A stretch of 64,000 nt of DNA from Aeromicrobium sp. Root495 (GTDB lineage Bacteria; Actinomycetota; Actinomycetes; Propionibacteriales; Nocardioidaceae): contig NZ_LMFJ01000001.1 of NCBI RefSeq assembly GCF_001426755.1, positions 2,344,070 to 2,408,069 of the forward strand, written 5' to 3'. A program made the position numbers and the translations under genes. Of the stretch, positions 1 through 8,227 are shown piece by piece (position 1 is the first letter of the stretch; each line of letters opens with the position of its first letter). Below the pieces are notes generated by a model. The model saw nothing but the letters and a program-made list of their open reading frames with translations. It did no database searches and was not told where the DNA came from.

Positions 1-612
1 GGTGGAGTTGATGTCGTGGGTGACGATGAGGAACGTGGCGTCGATCTGGGCGTTCAGGTCGATGAAGAGCTGGTTGATGTACGACGTGCGGACCGGGTCC
101 AGGCCGGAGTCGGGCTCGTCGATCAGGAGGATCTCGGGATCGAGGACGAGGGCACGGGCCAGGCCTGCGCGCTTGCGCATGCCTCCGGAGATCTCACCGG
201 GGAGCTTGTTCTCCGCGCCGGCCAGACCCACGAGCTCCATCTTGTCCATCACGATCTGACGGATCTCGGACTCGGACTTCTTGGTGTGCTCACGCAGCGG
301 GAACGCGACGTTGTCGTAGAGGTCCATGGAGCCGAACATGGCGCCGTCCTGGAACAGCACCCCGAACAGCTTGCGGATCTCGTAGAGGTCCTTCTCCTTG
401 CACGTCGCGATGTCGACGCCCTGGATCCAGATGTGGCCCTCGTCGGGCTTCAGCAGACCGATCAAGGTCTTGAGGAACACCGACTTGCCGGTTCCCGAGG
501 GACCCAGCATCACGGAGATCTCACCGGCCGGGAGCGTCAGCGAGACGTCCTTCCAGATGAGGGAGCTTCCGAAACTCTTCGTCAGACCCTCGACGACGAC
601 CTCAGTACCCAC
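1..612 (-). CDS. Mce/Mla-type ABC transporter ATP-binding protein (3' end outside window)
   Basis: ATPase of an Mce-type lipid importer (MlaF/Mkl-like), powering a YrbE/MlaE permease with Mce substrate-binding proteins at the membrane. The 204 codons present show Walker A GPSGTGKS (residues 37-44), a Q-loop in LFQDGAMFG, the signature ISGGM, Walker B LLIDEPDSGLDPV and the H-loop THDIN. The Q-loop and Walker B wording is typical of the Mce/Mla subfamily. The GTG start at 612 is preceded by AAGGAGG at 621-627. The permease and Mce genes are expected beyond the left edge. The ABC assignment is firm; the lipid-import role is inferred from family. Confidence 0.9.
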   Translation of the reverse strand, partial: MGTEVVVEGLTKSFGSSLIWKDVSLTLPAGEISVMLGPSGTGKSVFLKTLIGLLKPDEGHIWIQGVDIATCKEKDLYEIRKLFGVLFQDGAMFGSMDLYDNVAFPLREHTKKSESEIRQIVMDKMELVGLAGAENKLPGEISGGMRKRAGLARALVLDPEILLIDEPDSGLDPVRTSYINQLFIDLNAQIDATFLIVTHDINST

Positions 613-754
613 GATCGGTCCCTCCTTGCTCCAAGTGCGGCCGACTGCTCGACCGACGCCCCTACCGTAAAGGATCCACTCCCCCTGTGTGACCCGAGAC
701 ACTGTTCTAACGACGCAGAGCGTCGTTGGTTACGTGCCGGACCCCTCCAGGTGA

Positions 755-772
755 CTCGCGGGTAACCGCGAG
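755..772. promoter_or_regulatory. Inverted repeat upstream of Mce ATPase, possible operator
   Basis: CTCGCGG-GTAA-CCGCGAG: perfect 7-bp arms around a 4-nt spacer, about 140 bp upstream of the ATPase start. It lacks a T-tract and sits upstream of the gene, so an operator is more likely than a terminator. The cognate regulator is unknown. Confidence 0.35.
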
Positions 773-862
773 ACCTGCGACACGTTACATCACGGATGTC
801 GCGTGCGGTGACCAAGCGGAGGATCCTGATCTGGCACGCATCAGTGTCACCCGCGGGAACGA

Positions 863-897
863 CGACGCCCGCCCCCGCAGAGCGGGGACGGGCGTCG
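863..897 (-). terminator. Terminator downstream of rplL
   Basis: GC-rich hairpin with 16-nt arms (CGACGCCCG continued by CCCCCGC, and the complement), loop AGA and a single mismatch. It lies about 25 bp past the rplL stop and closes the rplJ-rplL unit. Confidence 0.8.
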
Positions 898-921
898 CGG
901 TGGTGCTGGATCAGCCTGAGA

Positions 922-1314
922 TCACTTGAGGGTGATCGTGGCGCCGGCAGCCTCGAGGGACTCCTTGGCCTTCTCGGCAGTCTCCTTGTTGACCTTCTCG
1001 AGGACGGGCTTGGGCGCGCCCTCGACGAGGTCCTTGGCCTCCTTGAGGCCCAGACTCGTGAGTCCGCGGACCTCCTTGATGACCTGGATCTTCTTGTCGC
1101 CGGCAGCCTCGAGGACGACGTCGAACTCGTCCTGCTCGGCGGCGTCGGCACCGGCGTCGCCGCCGGCAGCCGGGGCACCGGCAGCCGCGACGGCGACCGG
1201 GGCAGCAGCGGTGACCTCGAAGGTCTCCTCGAAGGCCTTCACGAACTCGGAGAGCTCGATGAGGGTCAGTTCCTTGAATGCATCCAACAGCTCGTCAGTG
1301 CTGAGCTTCGCCAT
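922..1314 (-). CDS. rplL: 50S ribosomal protein L7/L12
   Basis: Stalk protein that binds L10 on the large subunit and recruits translation GTPases. The 130-aa length is normal. The N-terminal dimerisation domain (about 1-33) is followed by an Ala/Gly/Pro-rich hinge (about 36-60) and the globular C-terminal domain, including [18 protein letters not shown]. It follows rplJ in the usual order with a 59-bp gap and is closed by the hairpin at 863-897. Confidence 0.98.
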   Translation of the reverse strand: MAKLSTDELLDAFKELTLIELSEFVKAFEETFEVTAAAPVAVAAAGAPAAGGDAGADAAEQDEFDVVLEAAGDKKIQVIKEVRGLTSLGLKEAKDLVEGAPKPVLEKVNKETAEKAKESLEAAGATITLK

Positions 1315-1373
1315 GGTGGCGTCCTTCCTGTTTGAGACCCCGAGGGCGGGGTCCCGATGGGTGATCGGGCGGT

Positions 1374-2018
1374 TCAGCCCTCGGTCGTCTCGGCAGCGTC
1401 GGCGGGTGCCTCGGCTGCAGAGCTCTCGATGTCGGCCTCGGCGGGTGCCTCGGCTTCTGGTGCAGCGTCGGCCGGGGCCTCGGCTGCGGGCTCGGCGGGC
1501 GTCTCTTCTGCCTTCTTCGCCTCGAGGGCCGCCACGAGGCGGGCCGTCTGGGCGAGGGGGGCCTGGAAGAGGGACACAGCGTTCTGAAGGCTTCCCTTCA
1601 TCGCGCCTGCGAGCTTCGCGAGGAGGACCTCGCGGGACTCGAGGTCCGCCAGCTTGTTGATCTCCCCGGCGTCGAGCTGCTTCCCGTCGAGGAAGCCGCC
1701 CTTCAGCACGAGGGAGGGGTTGGCCTTCGCAAAGTCACGCAGACCCTTCGCGGCCTCGACGACGTCGCCCGTGATGAAGGCGATGGCGGTGGGGCCGGTG
1801 AGGAGGTCCTCGGAAAGTTCGATGCCGGCTTCCTTGGCAGCGATCTTGGTCAGCGTGTTCTTGGCGACGGCATAGCTCGCGCTCTCACCCAGGGCTCGCC
1901 GCAGGTCCTGCAGCTGCTTGACGGTGAGACCGCGGTACTCGGTGAGGACGGCGCCGTTGGACTCGCGGAAGTTCTCCACGAGCTCGGCGACGGCTGCCAC
2001 CTTGTCCGGGTTTGCCAT
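1374..2018 (-). CDS. rplJ: 50S ribosomal protein L10 with long Ala/Glu/Pro tail
   Basis: L10 forms the base of the ribosomal stalk and represses its own mRNA through a leader structure. The core (about 1-170) is normal: N-terminal [22 protein letters not shown] and the L12-binding helix [12 protein letters not shown]. Residues about 171-214 are a low-complexity tail built from APAD/AEAPA-like repeats, longer than in E. coli L10 and seen in several actinobacteria. The ATG at 2018 has GGAG upstream. A promoter at 2193-2222 and a leader at 2111-2190 precede it. Confidence 0.98.
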   Translation of the reverse strand: MANPDKVAAVAELVENFRESNGAVLTEYRGLTVKQLQDLRRALGESASYAVAKNTLTKIAAKEAGIELSEDLLTGPTAIAFITGDVVEAAKGLRDFAKANPSLVLKGGFLDGKQLDAGEINKLADLESREVLLAKLAGAMKGSLQNAVSLFQAPLAQTARLVAALEAKKAEETPAEPAAEAPADAAPEAEAPAEADIESSAAEAPADAAETTEG

Positions 2019-2110
2019 GGGTCTCCTTCATGATGGTCATGCCTCGAACCGGACTCCAGCGCAGGGCATGAAGTCGACGGGAGGTTCTCACGAACCGACC
2101 ATAGAAAGAT

Positions 2111-2190
2111 CATCCTGCGCGGGCCGCCCTGTCGGGCACTTCGCGATGCTCCGGTTGCCCGGGGCGTCGAACCAGCGGTCTTCGGCAGGA
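2111..2190 (-). ncRNA. Putative L10 leader (autoregulatory mRNA element)
   Basis: The rplJ 5' UTR contains GCCGAAGACCGCTGGTTC, then GTGCCCGACAGGGC and GCGCAGGATG. This order resembles the L10-leader family bound by L10-L12 to control translation. Position between the predicted start site and rplJ fits. Recognised from remembered consensus, not from a covariance search. Confidence 0.6.
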
Positions 2191-2192
2191 CG

Positions 2193-2222
2193 AGTCTAGG
2201 CCAGGCCCCGCCGCCCGACCAA
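2193..2222 (-). promoter_or_regulatory. Promoter of rplJ-rplL
   Basis: On the minus strand TTGGTC (2217-2222), an 18-nt spacer and TAGACT (2193-2198) form a good vegetative promoter just upstream of the L10 leader. It implies rplJ-rplL is transcribed separately from nusG-rplK-rplA, which ends at its own terminator. Confidence 0.6.
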
Positions 2223-2264
2223 ATCGGGGGACGGGACCTGGCCCAGGACGTGGGTGCCGAAGGG

Positions 2265-3098
2265 TCAGCCGGCGGAGCCGGAGAGGCTCGCGAGCGGGTC
2301 CTTGTCGGTGATCTCCGAGGCGGGCGGCGCCTTCACGTCGACCTTCTCGCCCCACTTGCTGTAGAGCATCGAGGTCTTCACCGTGGTGCCGCTCGCGGTG
2401 ATGGTGCTGTCGACCTTGCGCGGCAGGTTGTCCTCGCCGAGGTACATCGTGAGGGTCAGGTCGTCGGGAAGCTTGGCTGCGCCGGCCGAGGCGCCGGCCA
2501 CCTTGCTCGCGTCGACGACGATCACGTACGGCTGGGTCTCCACGCCGTCGATCTTCTGCGTGTCGCCCTTTTTGGTGACCGACTTGACGGCGTCCTTGTA
2601 GGCGTCGGCCTGGGCGGCGGGGTCGAAGTTCTCGACGAGGCTGCCGTACTGCTGCGAGAGGGGGTTGCTCTTGTCCTTGAGGTCGACCTTGGCGAACTTG
2701 TTCTGCGTGACGGGGCCGAAGTTCAGGTACATCACGCTCTCGACCAGGCGCAGCTCCATGCTGCCCTGCGAGCCGAGCTCCATCGTCATGGACAGCGCGG
2801 TCTTCTCGGGCGTGGTGCCCACGAGCAGGTCGCCCTCGGCCTTGATGTCCTGGCCGGCGAGCGAGGTGGTCATGACCACGTGGCTCGAGCCCGCCTTGGC
2901 CTGCGCCTTGCCCACCTCGGTGAAGAAGGTGTCCTTCGTGAGGTCGGCGCCCGCGTCCTCGCCCACGGCGGACGTGTCGCCGGAGGACGTGTCGGAACCC
3001 TTGGCCGAGTCGTCCTTCTTGTCGCCGCAGCCCGAGAGGACCAGCGTCGCGGTCAGTGCCAGCGCCCCGAGGGCACGCCATGTGGTGTGTCGTCGCAT
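2265..3098 (-). CDS. LprG/LppX-family lipoprotein
   Basis: Secreted lipoprotein of 277 aa. The signal peptide ends in lipobox LVLSGC with the acylated Cys near residue 24, followed by a Lys/Asp/Ser-rich linker. The rest resembles the LppX_LprAFG fold, which in mycobacteria carries lipids such as triacylated glycolipids through a hydrophobic cavity (for example MYLGEDNLPRKVDSTI). It sits alone between the rplA terminator and the rplJ promoter. The lipid-carrier role is inferred from the family; the lipoprotein call is certain. Confidence 0.8.
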   Translation of the reverse strand: MRRHTTWRALGALALTATLVLSGCGDKKDDSAKGSDTSSGDTSAVGEDAGADLTKDTFFTEVGKAQAKAGSSHVVMTTSLAGQDIKAEGDLLVGTTPEKTALSMTMELGSQGSMELRLVESVMYLNFGPVTQNKFAKVDLKDKSNPLSQQYGSLVENFDPAAQADAYKDAVKSVTKKGDTQKIDGVETQPYVIVVDASKVAGASAGAAKLPDDLTLTMYLGEDNLPRKVDSTITASGTTVKTSMLYSKWGEKVDVKAPPASEITDKDPLASLSGSAG

Positions 3099-3146
3099 GC
3101 CCCGAGCATAGGCGACGAGACGGTCGGCACGACTGCCGCCGGACGC

Positions 3147-3181
3147 ACGCAGGCCCGCACCGAGTCGGTGCGGGCCTGCGT
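3147..3181 (-). terminator. Terminator downstream of rplA
   Basis: Perfect 15-bp stem (ACGCAGGCCCGCACC and its complement) with loop GAGTC, 22 bp after the rplA stop. It ends the secE-nusG-rplK-rplA transcript and insulates the lipoprotein gene. Confidence 0.85.
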
Positions 3182-3202
3182 GGGTGCTGCGGACGGTGAG
3201 GC

Positions 3203-3919
3203 TCAGGCCTCGTCGTCGTTGGCGTAGTTGCGCGTCCGCGACGGGTCGACCGGCACGCCGGGACCGTTCGTCGTGGAGACGGTGATCTTGCGGACGTAGC
3301 GGCCCTTGGAGCTGGCCGGCTTGAGCCGCTGGATCTCGTCGATGGCCGCACCGTAGTTCTCGGCGAGCTGCTCGGCGCCGAAGGACGCCTTGCCGATCAC
3401 GAACTGCAGGTTGGCGTGACGATCGACGCGGAACTCGATCTTGCCGCCCTTGATGTCGCCGACCGCCTTGGCGACGTCGGTGGTGACGGTGCCCGTCTTG
3501 GGGTTGGGCATCAGGTTGCGCGGGCCGAGGACGCGACCGAGACGGCCGACCTTGCCCATCATGTCGGGCGTGGCGACGACGGCGTCGAAGTCGAGCCAGC
3601 CCTCGTTGATCTTCTCGACGAGGTCGTCCGATCCCACGAAGTCGGCGCCGGCCTCACGGGCGGCGTCGGCGTTGGCGCCGGTGGCGAAGACCAGGACCCG
3701 GGAGGTCTTGCCAGTGCCGTGCGGGAGGTTGACGGTGCCGCGCACCATCTGGTCGGCCTTGCGGGGGTCGACACCCAGACGGACCGAGACGTCGACGGTG
3801 GAGTCGTAGTTCTTGGAGCCGCTCTCCTTGGCCAGCGTGGCGGCCTGGAGGGGGGTGTAGAGGCTGTTCTTGTCGATCTTCTCGGCGACCGCGCGGTACG
3901 CCTTGCTGTGCTTTGCCAT
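3203..3919 (-). CDS. rplA: 50S ribosomal protein L1
   Basis: L1 forms the mobile stalk near the tRNA exit site and can repress its own operon. The 238-aa length is normal. Recognisable stretches include [35 protein letters not shown] and [19 protein letters not shown]. It follows rplK with a 74-bp gap and a terminator lies just past its stop. Confidence 0.98.
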   Translation of the reverse strand: MAKHSKAYRAVAEKIDKNSLYTPLQAATLAKESGSKNYDSTVDVSVRLGVDPRKADQMVRGTVNLPHGTGKTSRVLVFATGANADAAREAGADFVGSDDLVEKINEGWLDFDAVVATPDMMGKVGRLGRVLGPRNLMPNPKTGTVTTDVAKAVGDIKGGKIEFRVDRHANLQFVIGKASFGAEQLAENYGAAIDEIQRLKPASSKGRYVRKITVSTTNGPGVPVDPSRTRNYANDDEA

Positions 3920-3993
3920 GGCTTCTCTCTCTTCTGCCAGGTGTGGTCTGCGAGCTCAGCGAGCTCTCCCACGGTGACGGGTGGTGTGTGTGG

Positions 3994-4425
3994 TCAGCCT
4001 TCGACCGTGATGCCCATGGAGCGGGCGGTGCCGGCGACGATCTTCGACGCGGAGTCGATGTCGTTGGCGTTGAGGTCGGGCAGCTTGGTGGTGGCGATCT
4101 CGCGGACCTGGTCGGCGGTGATCTTGCCGACCTTGTCGGTGTGCGGGGTCGCGGAGCCCTTGCTCAGGCCGGCAGCCTTCTTGATGAGCTCAGCAGCCGG
4201 CGGGGTCTTGGTGATGAACGTGAACGAACGATCTTCGTAGATCGTGATCTCGACCGGGATGACGTTTCCACGCATGGCCTCTGTGGCGGCGTTGTACGCC
4301 TTGCAGAACTCCATGATGTTGACGCCGTGCGGGCCGAGCGCGGTACCGACGGGCGGGGCCGGGTTGGCCGCACCGGCCTGCAGCTGCACCTTGACGACAG
4401 CTGCGACCTTCTTCTTGGGAGGCAT
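3994..4425 (-). CDS. rplK: 50S ribosomal protein L11
   Basis: L11 binds the GTPase-associated region of 23S rRNA and is needed for the stringent response. The 143-aa protein has the canonical [20 protein letters not shown] and [15 protein letters not shown] segments. Its start is preceded by AAAGGACCCGAAGAA. It lies between nusG and rplA. Confidence 0.98.
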   Translation of the reverse strand: MPPKKKVAAVVKVQLQAGAANPAPPVGTALGPHGVNIMEFCKAYNAATEAMRGNVIPVEITIYEDRSFTFITKTPPAAELIKKAAGLSKGSATPHTDKVGKITADQVREIATTKLPDLNANDIDSASKIVAGTARSMGITVEG

Positions 4426-4470
4426 TTCTTCGGGTCCTTTTTTTGGTGATGCTGTCCGACCGCTGCGCGG

Positions 4471-5313
4471 TCAGACCTTCTGGATCTGGGTGAAGCTGAG
4501 CTCCACCGGGGTCTCACGACCGAAGATCTCGACGAGCGCCTTGACGCGCTGGGCGTCGACGTTGATCTCCGTGATGGTCGCGTGCAGCGTGGCGAACGGT
4601 CCGTCGACGACCATGACGGAGTCACCCGCCACGAAGTCGGCGAACTCGACCTTGGGGGCCTTCGCCTGCTGAGACTCGGGGGCGTCGGTCGCCGTCTGGG
4701 CGACCTCGGCCTCCACCGCCGGGGCGAGCATGCTCTCGACCTCGGCGAGACTGAGGGGCACCGGCTGGTGGGAGTTGCCCACGAACCCGGTGACGGACGG
4801 CGTGTGGCGCACGACGCCCCACGACTCGTCGGTGAGGTCCATGCGGACCAGGACGTAGCCGGGCAGGACGGTGCGCTTGACGAGCTTGCGCTGACCGTTC
4901 TTGATCTCGGCGACCTCCTCGGTGGGCACGACGACCTCGAAGATGTAGTCCTCGGCGTTGAGCGAGGTGACCCGGTTCTCCAGGTTCGACTTCACCCGCT
5001 TCTCCATGCCGGAGTACGTGTGGACGACGTACCAGTCGCCGAACTGGCTGTAGAGGCGCTCCTTGAACTCCGCGAGCAGGTCGACAGGGCCCTCCTCCTC
5101 GGCGGGCTCGTCAGCAGCGTCCTCGGCGACGTCGTCGTCGGTGCCCGCGGCGTCAGCCTCGAGCGCCGTCTCGGCCACGTCGTCGGTGTCCTCGTCGCCA
5201 TCGGCGACCAGGGCCTCGTCGGCGGGGTCCTCGGCCTCGACCGGGGTGTCCTCCACCTCGGTGGGGACGTCCTCGACCTGGTCCTGCACGGTCTCGTCAA
5301 ACTCTTGGGTCAC
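4471..5313 (-). CDS. nusG: Transcription termination/antitermination factor NusG with acidic N-terminal extension
   Basis: Elongation factor that binds RNA polymerase and links it to Rho or ribosomes. Residues about 1-80 are a highly acidic D/E/A extension of the kind found in actinobacteria. The NGN domain starts near residue 93 ([15 protein letters not shown]) and contains [11 protein letters not shown] linker of about 25 residues precedes the KOW domain ([17 protein letters not shown]). The gene is 13 bp downstream of secE. Confidence 0.97.
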   Translation of the reverse strand: MTQEFDETVQDQVEDVPTEVEDTPVEAEDPADEALVADGDEDTDDVAETALEADAAGTDDDVAEDAADEPAEEEGPVDLLAEFKERLYSQFGDWYVVHTYSGMEKRVKSNLENRVTSLNAEDYIFEVVVPTEEVAEIKNGQRKLVKRTVLPGYVLVRMDLTDESWGVVRHTPSVTGFVGNSHQPVPLSLAEVESMLAPAVEAEVAQTATDAPESQQAKAPKVEFADFVAGDSVMVVDGPFATLHATITEINVDAQRVKALVEIFGRETPVELSFTQIQKV

Positions 5314-5326
5314 TGCATTCCTTCAC

Positions 5327-5545
5327 TCACGCGAAGATCGCGAACATCGCCTTGCCGAACCCGTAGTCCAGCCCGGCGACGATCGCCATCATGATCAGCA
5401 CGAACACCAGCACGACGAAGAAGTAGTTGACGACCTGCGGACGGGTGGGCCAGACCACCTTGCGCAGCTCGGCGATCACCTGTCGGTAGAACGTGATCGG
5501 CGACGTCCGTCCGGACGTGCCGGACAGCTCGTGGCGGTCGCTCAC
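5327..5545 (-). CDS. secE: Preprotein translocase subunit SecE
   Basis: Small essential SecYEG subunit, 72 aa. A cytosolic amphipathic stretch (FYRQVIAELRKVVWPTRPQV) is followed by one membrane helix (YFFVVLVFVLIMMAIVAGLDY), the normal single-TM form. I chose the GTG at 5545, with AAGGGGA a few bases upstream. A longer in-frame ATG would start inside tRNA-Trp and add non-conserved residues. nusG follows immediately. Confidence 0.95.
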   Translation of the reverse strand: MSDRHELSGTSGRTSPITFYRQVIAELRKVVWPTRPQVVNYFFVVLVFVLIMMAIVAGLDYGFGKAMFAIFA

Positions 5546-5578
5546 GGGGTTCCCCTTCGTCGGTTCAGCTTCGGTCTG

Positions 5579-5651
5579 CACGGCACGAGGGACTTGAACC
5601 CCCAACCTTCGGTTTTGGAGACCGATGCTCTACCAGTTGAGCTAGTGCCGT
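5579..5651 (-). tRNA. tRNA-Trp (CCA)
   Basis: 73-nt cloverleaf: acceptor ACGGCAC/GTGCCGT, anticodon loop CTCCAAA with CCA, and the T-arm motif GGTTCAAGTCC. CA follows in the genome after the discriminator G. It directly precedes secE, the usual actinobacterial arrangement. Confidence 0.97.
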
Positions 5652-5725
5652 CCGGAGGAACGGGCACGCGTCCGGACACCCGTCTCCGGGCATGACGAAC
5701 CAGCGTGAGATTCCACCGATCCACC

Positions 5726-5756
5726 AGTGTACGGGGTGGGCCGGGGCCCCACCTAA
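5726..5756 (-). promoter_or_regulatory. Possible promoter for tRNA-Trp-secE-nusG
   Basis: Minus-strand TTAGGT (5751-5756) and TACACT (5726-5731), 19 nt apart, about 75 bp upstream of the tRNA. The spacer is slightly long, so this is tentative. Confidence 0.4.
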
Positions 5757-5829
5757 TCGCCACCTCCTCACCTCGTCGCCGTCCGGACCGGCCCCGGGAG
5801 GAGCGACGTCGGGCCGGTAGCGTGGCGTC

Positions 5830-6321
5830 ATGTCGGCGACGTCACCCTCGGGCCCCCTCAACCAGCTGCGCATCCTCGGGCTCAGCCTGACGACCGGCCC
5901 CGTGATCGTCGTCGTGGCGCTCGCCTTCGTGCTCCCTCTCGACACCGACGACGTGCCGCCGGTCCCCGTCGTGCTGGGTCTGCTCGCCGTCGCCGTGCTC
6001 GGCGTCGTCCTGGCCGAGCGGCTCGGCTTCCGCGTGCCCGCCCTGACGCCCGCCGAGGCTCCCGACGCCGCCGAGATCTCGCTGGAGCGCTACCGCGTGG
6101 CCTCCATGATCCGGTTCGCCGTCGTGGAGGCCCCCATCCTGGTGGGCATCGTGGCCTCGTTCGTGCTCGACTTCGGCCTGTGGCCGCTGCTCGTCATCGC
6201 GGTGGTGTCGGTCCCGGCCATGGCGTGGGAGGTCCTGCCCACGCGTCGCACCATCGAGCGCACGAAGGCCGCCCTCGAGTCCGGCGGTGTCATGTCCCGG
6301 CTTGACGAGGTGCTCGTGTGA
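5830..6321 (+). CDS. Hypothetical membrane protein
   Basis: 163 aa with about four hydrophobic helices (roughly 17-36, 44-62, 98-115, 117-132) and a charged cytosolic tail. I recognise no family. Its stop overlaps the GTG start of the deaminase gene (GTGTGA), so the two are translationally coupled, but no functional link can be read from the sequence. Confidence 0.7.
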   Translation: MSATSPSGPLNQLRILGLSLTTGPVIVVVALAFVLPLDTDDVPPVPVVLGLLAVAVLGVVLAERLGFRVPALTPAEAPDAAEISLERYRVASMIRFAVVEAPILVGIVASFVLDFGLWPLLVIAVVSVPAMAWEVLPTRRTIERTKAALESGGVMSRLDEVLV

Positions 6322-7391
6322 CACGGCGCGACGACACCACGCACGGGCGCACCATCACCGAGCTCCCCAAGGCCCACCTGCACCTGCACTTCACCGGCTC
6401 CATGCGACACGGCACGCTCCTGGAGCTGGCCGAGCGTGACGGCATCCACCTGCCGGCCGCCCTCACCGACGAGTGGCCGCCCCAGCTCGTGGCCACCGAC
6501 GAGAAGGGCTGGTTCCGGTTCCAGCGCCTCTACGACGTCGCCCGGTCCGTGCTCCGCACCGAGGACGACGTCCGGCGCCTCGTGCTCGAGGCGGCCGAGG
6601 ACGACGTGCGCGACGGGTGTGTCTGGACCGAGATCCAGGTCGACCCGTCCGGCTACGGCGCGCGGTTCGGTGGCATCACGGCCTTCACCGACCTCGTCAT
6701 CGACGCGGTGCGGGACGCCTCGGAGCGCACCGGGCTGGGCATGACCACCATCGTGGCCGCCAACCGCACCCGCCACCCGCTCGACGCCCGCACGCTGGCG
6801 CGGCTCGCGGCGCAGTACGCCGGACGCGGCGTCACGGGGTTCGGCCTCTCCAACGACGAGCGACGCGGCGACACCGACGCCTTCGCCCACGCCTTCGGCA
6901 TCGCCGAGCGGGCCGGTCTGGCCCTCGTGCCGCACGGCGGCGAGCTGCGCGGACCCGCCCACGTGAAGACCTGTCTGGACCACCTCCACCCCACGCGGCT
7001 GGGCCACGGGGTGCGGTCCGTCGAGGACCCGGCCGTCCTCGACGAGGTGGCCCGCCGCGGCGTGGCACTCGAGGTCTGCCCCACCTCCAACGTCGCGCTC
7101 GGGGTGTACGGCACGTTCGACGAGGTCCCGGTGCGCCAGCTGGTCGCCGCCGGCGTCGACGTGGCGCTCGGCGCCGACGACCCGCTCCTCTTCGGCTCCC
7201 GCCTCGCCGGGCAGTACAACGTGCTGCGGGCCGCCCAGGACCTCAGCGACGCCGAGCTGGCCCAGCTGGCGGAGATGTCCGTGCGAGCCTCGTGCGCCCC
7301 CGACCACCTCAAGGCCTCGGCGCGAAGCGCCATCGGCGACTGGCTCGCGACGACGCCGGTCGGATCCGGCACGCCTGTCACCGACCTGTGA
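6318..7391 (+). CDS. add: Adenosine deaminase
   Basis: Purine salvage enzyme deaminating adenosine or deoxyadenosine in the cytosol. 357 aa. Zinc and catalytic motifs are all present: HLHLH near residue 20, HGGELRGP with the catalytic Glu, LGHGVR, CPTSN and GADDPLLFG. The GTG start overlaps the preceding stop. Some members of this family use other aminated purines, so substrate specificity is less certain than the deaminase fold. Confidence 0.88.
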   Translation: MTRRDDTTHGRTITELPKAHLHLHFTGSMRHGTLLELAERDGIHLPAALTDEWPPQLVATDEKGWFRFQRLYDVARSVLRTEDDVRRLVLEAAEDDVRDGCVWTEIQVDPSGYGARFGGITAFTDLVIDAVRDASERTGLGMTTIVAANRTRHPLDARTLARLAAQYAGRGVTGFGLSNDERRGDTDAFAHAFGIAERAGLALVPHGGELRGPAHVKTCLDHLHPTRLGHGVRSVEDPAVLDEVARRGVALEVCPTSNVALGVYGTFDEVPVRQLVAAGVDVALGADDPLLFGSRLAGQYNVLRAAQDLSDAELAQLAEMSVRASCAPDHLKASARSAIGDWLATTPVGSGTPVTDL

Positions 7392-7404
7392 AAGGCTGAC
7401 TTCC

Positions 7405-7728
7405 ATGACGACGCCCCCGCCCGGCTGGTCGCGCGCGCCGCGACACCCGGACGCCACCACGGTGCTCGTCCTCGGCATCCTCGGGATCGTGCTGTGCGGT
7501 GTCCTGGCGCCCATCGCGTGGTTCATGGGCACCCGGGTCCTGCGCGAGATCGACGCCGACCCCGGACTCCTCGACGGCCGCGGCGAGGTCAACGCCGGCC
7601 GCATCCTCGGCATCGTCGGCACCGCCATGCTCGTCCTCGGCCTCCTGGCGGCCGTCGCCCTCCTCGGCCTCCTCGCCGTGGGGGCCACGGTCGTCGGCAC
7701 CTCGTCCACCACCCTGATCGGAGCCTGA
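7405..7728 (+). CDS. DUF4190 membrane protein
   Basis: 107 aa. Residues 19-100 form a DUF4190-type unit: two hydrophobic helices around an amphipathic GTRVLREIDADPG segment. The motif PDATTVLVLGILGIVLCGV...WFMGTRVLREID recurs in the next gene, so the two are tandem paralogues 1 bp apart. Function unknown; such proteins are common small actinobacterial membrane proteins. Confidence 0.75.
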   Translation: MTTPPPGWSRAPRHPDATTVLVLGILGIVLCGVLAPIAWFMGTRVLREIDADPGLLDGRGEVNAGRILGIVGTAMLVLGLLAAVALLGLLAVGATVVGTSSTTLIGA

Positions 7729-7729
7729 C

Positions 7730-8221
7730 GTGCCTGAGTACCCCACCTATCCCGGAACCGGGCCCGAGCAGCCCGAGGACGCCAACGGCCCCACGCCGCC
7801 ACCGCCGCCACCGCCGCCGGGTGCCTGGCCGCCGCCGCAGCCCGCCTTCCAGCCGCCGCCGGGGGTCCAGCCGCCGCCCGGCGCCTACCCCACCGACGGG
7901 CACGCCCCCAGCTCCTACGGCTACGTCCCGCCCAAGCACCCCAACGCCACCACGGCCATGGTGCTGGGCATCGTGGGCATCGCCGGCGGCTTCCTGTGCG
8001 TGCTTCCCATCCTGGTGGCGCCGTTCGCGTGGTTCATGGGCTCACGGGCCATCCGCGACATCGACGCGTCGGCGGGAGGTCAGAGCGGTCGCAGCGAGGC
8101 CATGGCGGGCAAGGTGCTCGGCATCATCGGCACGGCCCTGCTCGTCCTGGGGGTCGCACTCATCGCCTTCTTCATCATCATGGCGTTCGCCGACCCGTCG
8201 TTCTACGACGACGAGTACTGA
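7730..8221 (+). CDS. DUF4190 membrane protein with proline-rich head
   Basis: 163 aa. Residues about 1-65 are dominated by polyproline (eight consecutive Pro, then PPPQP and QPPPG repeats), giving an extended cytosolic head of the kind that binds partner proteins. The remainder is a DUF4190 unit like the upstream gene (HPNATTAMVLGIVGI, WFMGSRAIRDIDAS). GTG start. Only the head distinguishes the two paralogues. Function unknown. Confidence 0.75.
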   Translation: MPEYPTYPGTGPEQPEDANGPTPPPPPPPPGAWPPPQPAFQPPPGVQPPPGAYPTDGHAPSSYGYVPPKHPNATTAMVLGIVGIAGGFLCVLPILVAPFAWFMGSRAIRDIDASAGGQSGRSEAMAGKVLGIIGTALLVLGVALIAFFIIMAFADPSFYDDEY

Positions 8222-8227
8222 GCCGGC

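Larger units (their letters stand above)
613..921. other. Intergenic region between rplL and the Mce ATPase gene
   Basis: This 309-bp stretch has no convincing gene. It contains the rplL terminator hairpin (863-897) and, nearer the ATPase gene, a perfect inverted repeat at 755-772. The ATPase promoter must lie between them, but I cannot pick convincing -35/-10 boxes by eye. Confidence 0.7.

Noticed and set aside
582-1178. Long Arg/Ser-rich open frame opposite the rplL region
   Set aside because: It runs antisense to rplL, has Arg/Ser/Pro-rich composition typical of high-GC shadow frames and no recognisable domain.
5545-5605. Longer SecE start overlapping tRNA-Trp
   Set aside because: Would translate through the tRNA 3' end; GTG at 5545 with its own ribosome-binding site fits the family length.
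7780-7880. Trinucleotide-like CCG repeats
   Set aside because: They encode the polyproline head of the DUF4190 protein at 7730 and are explained by it; no separate repeat element.
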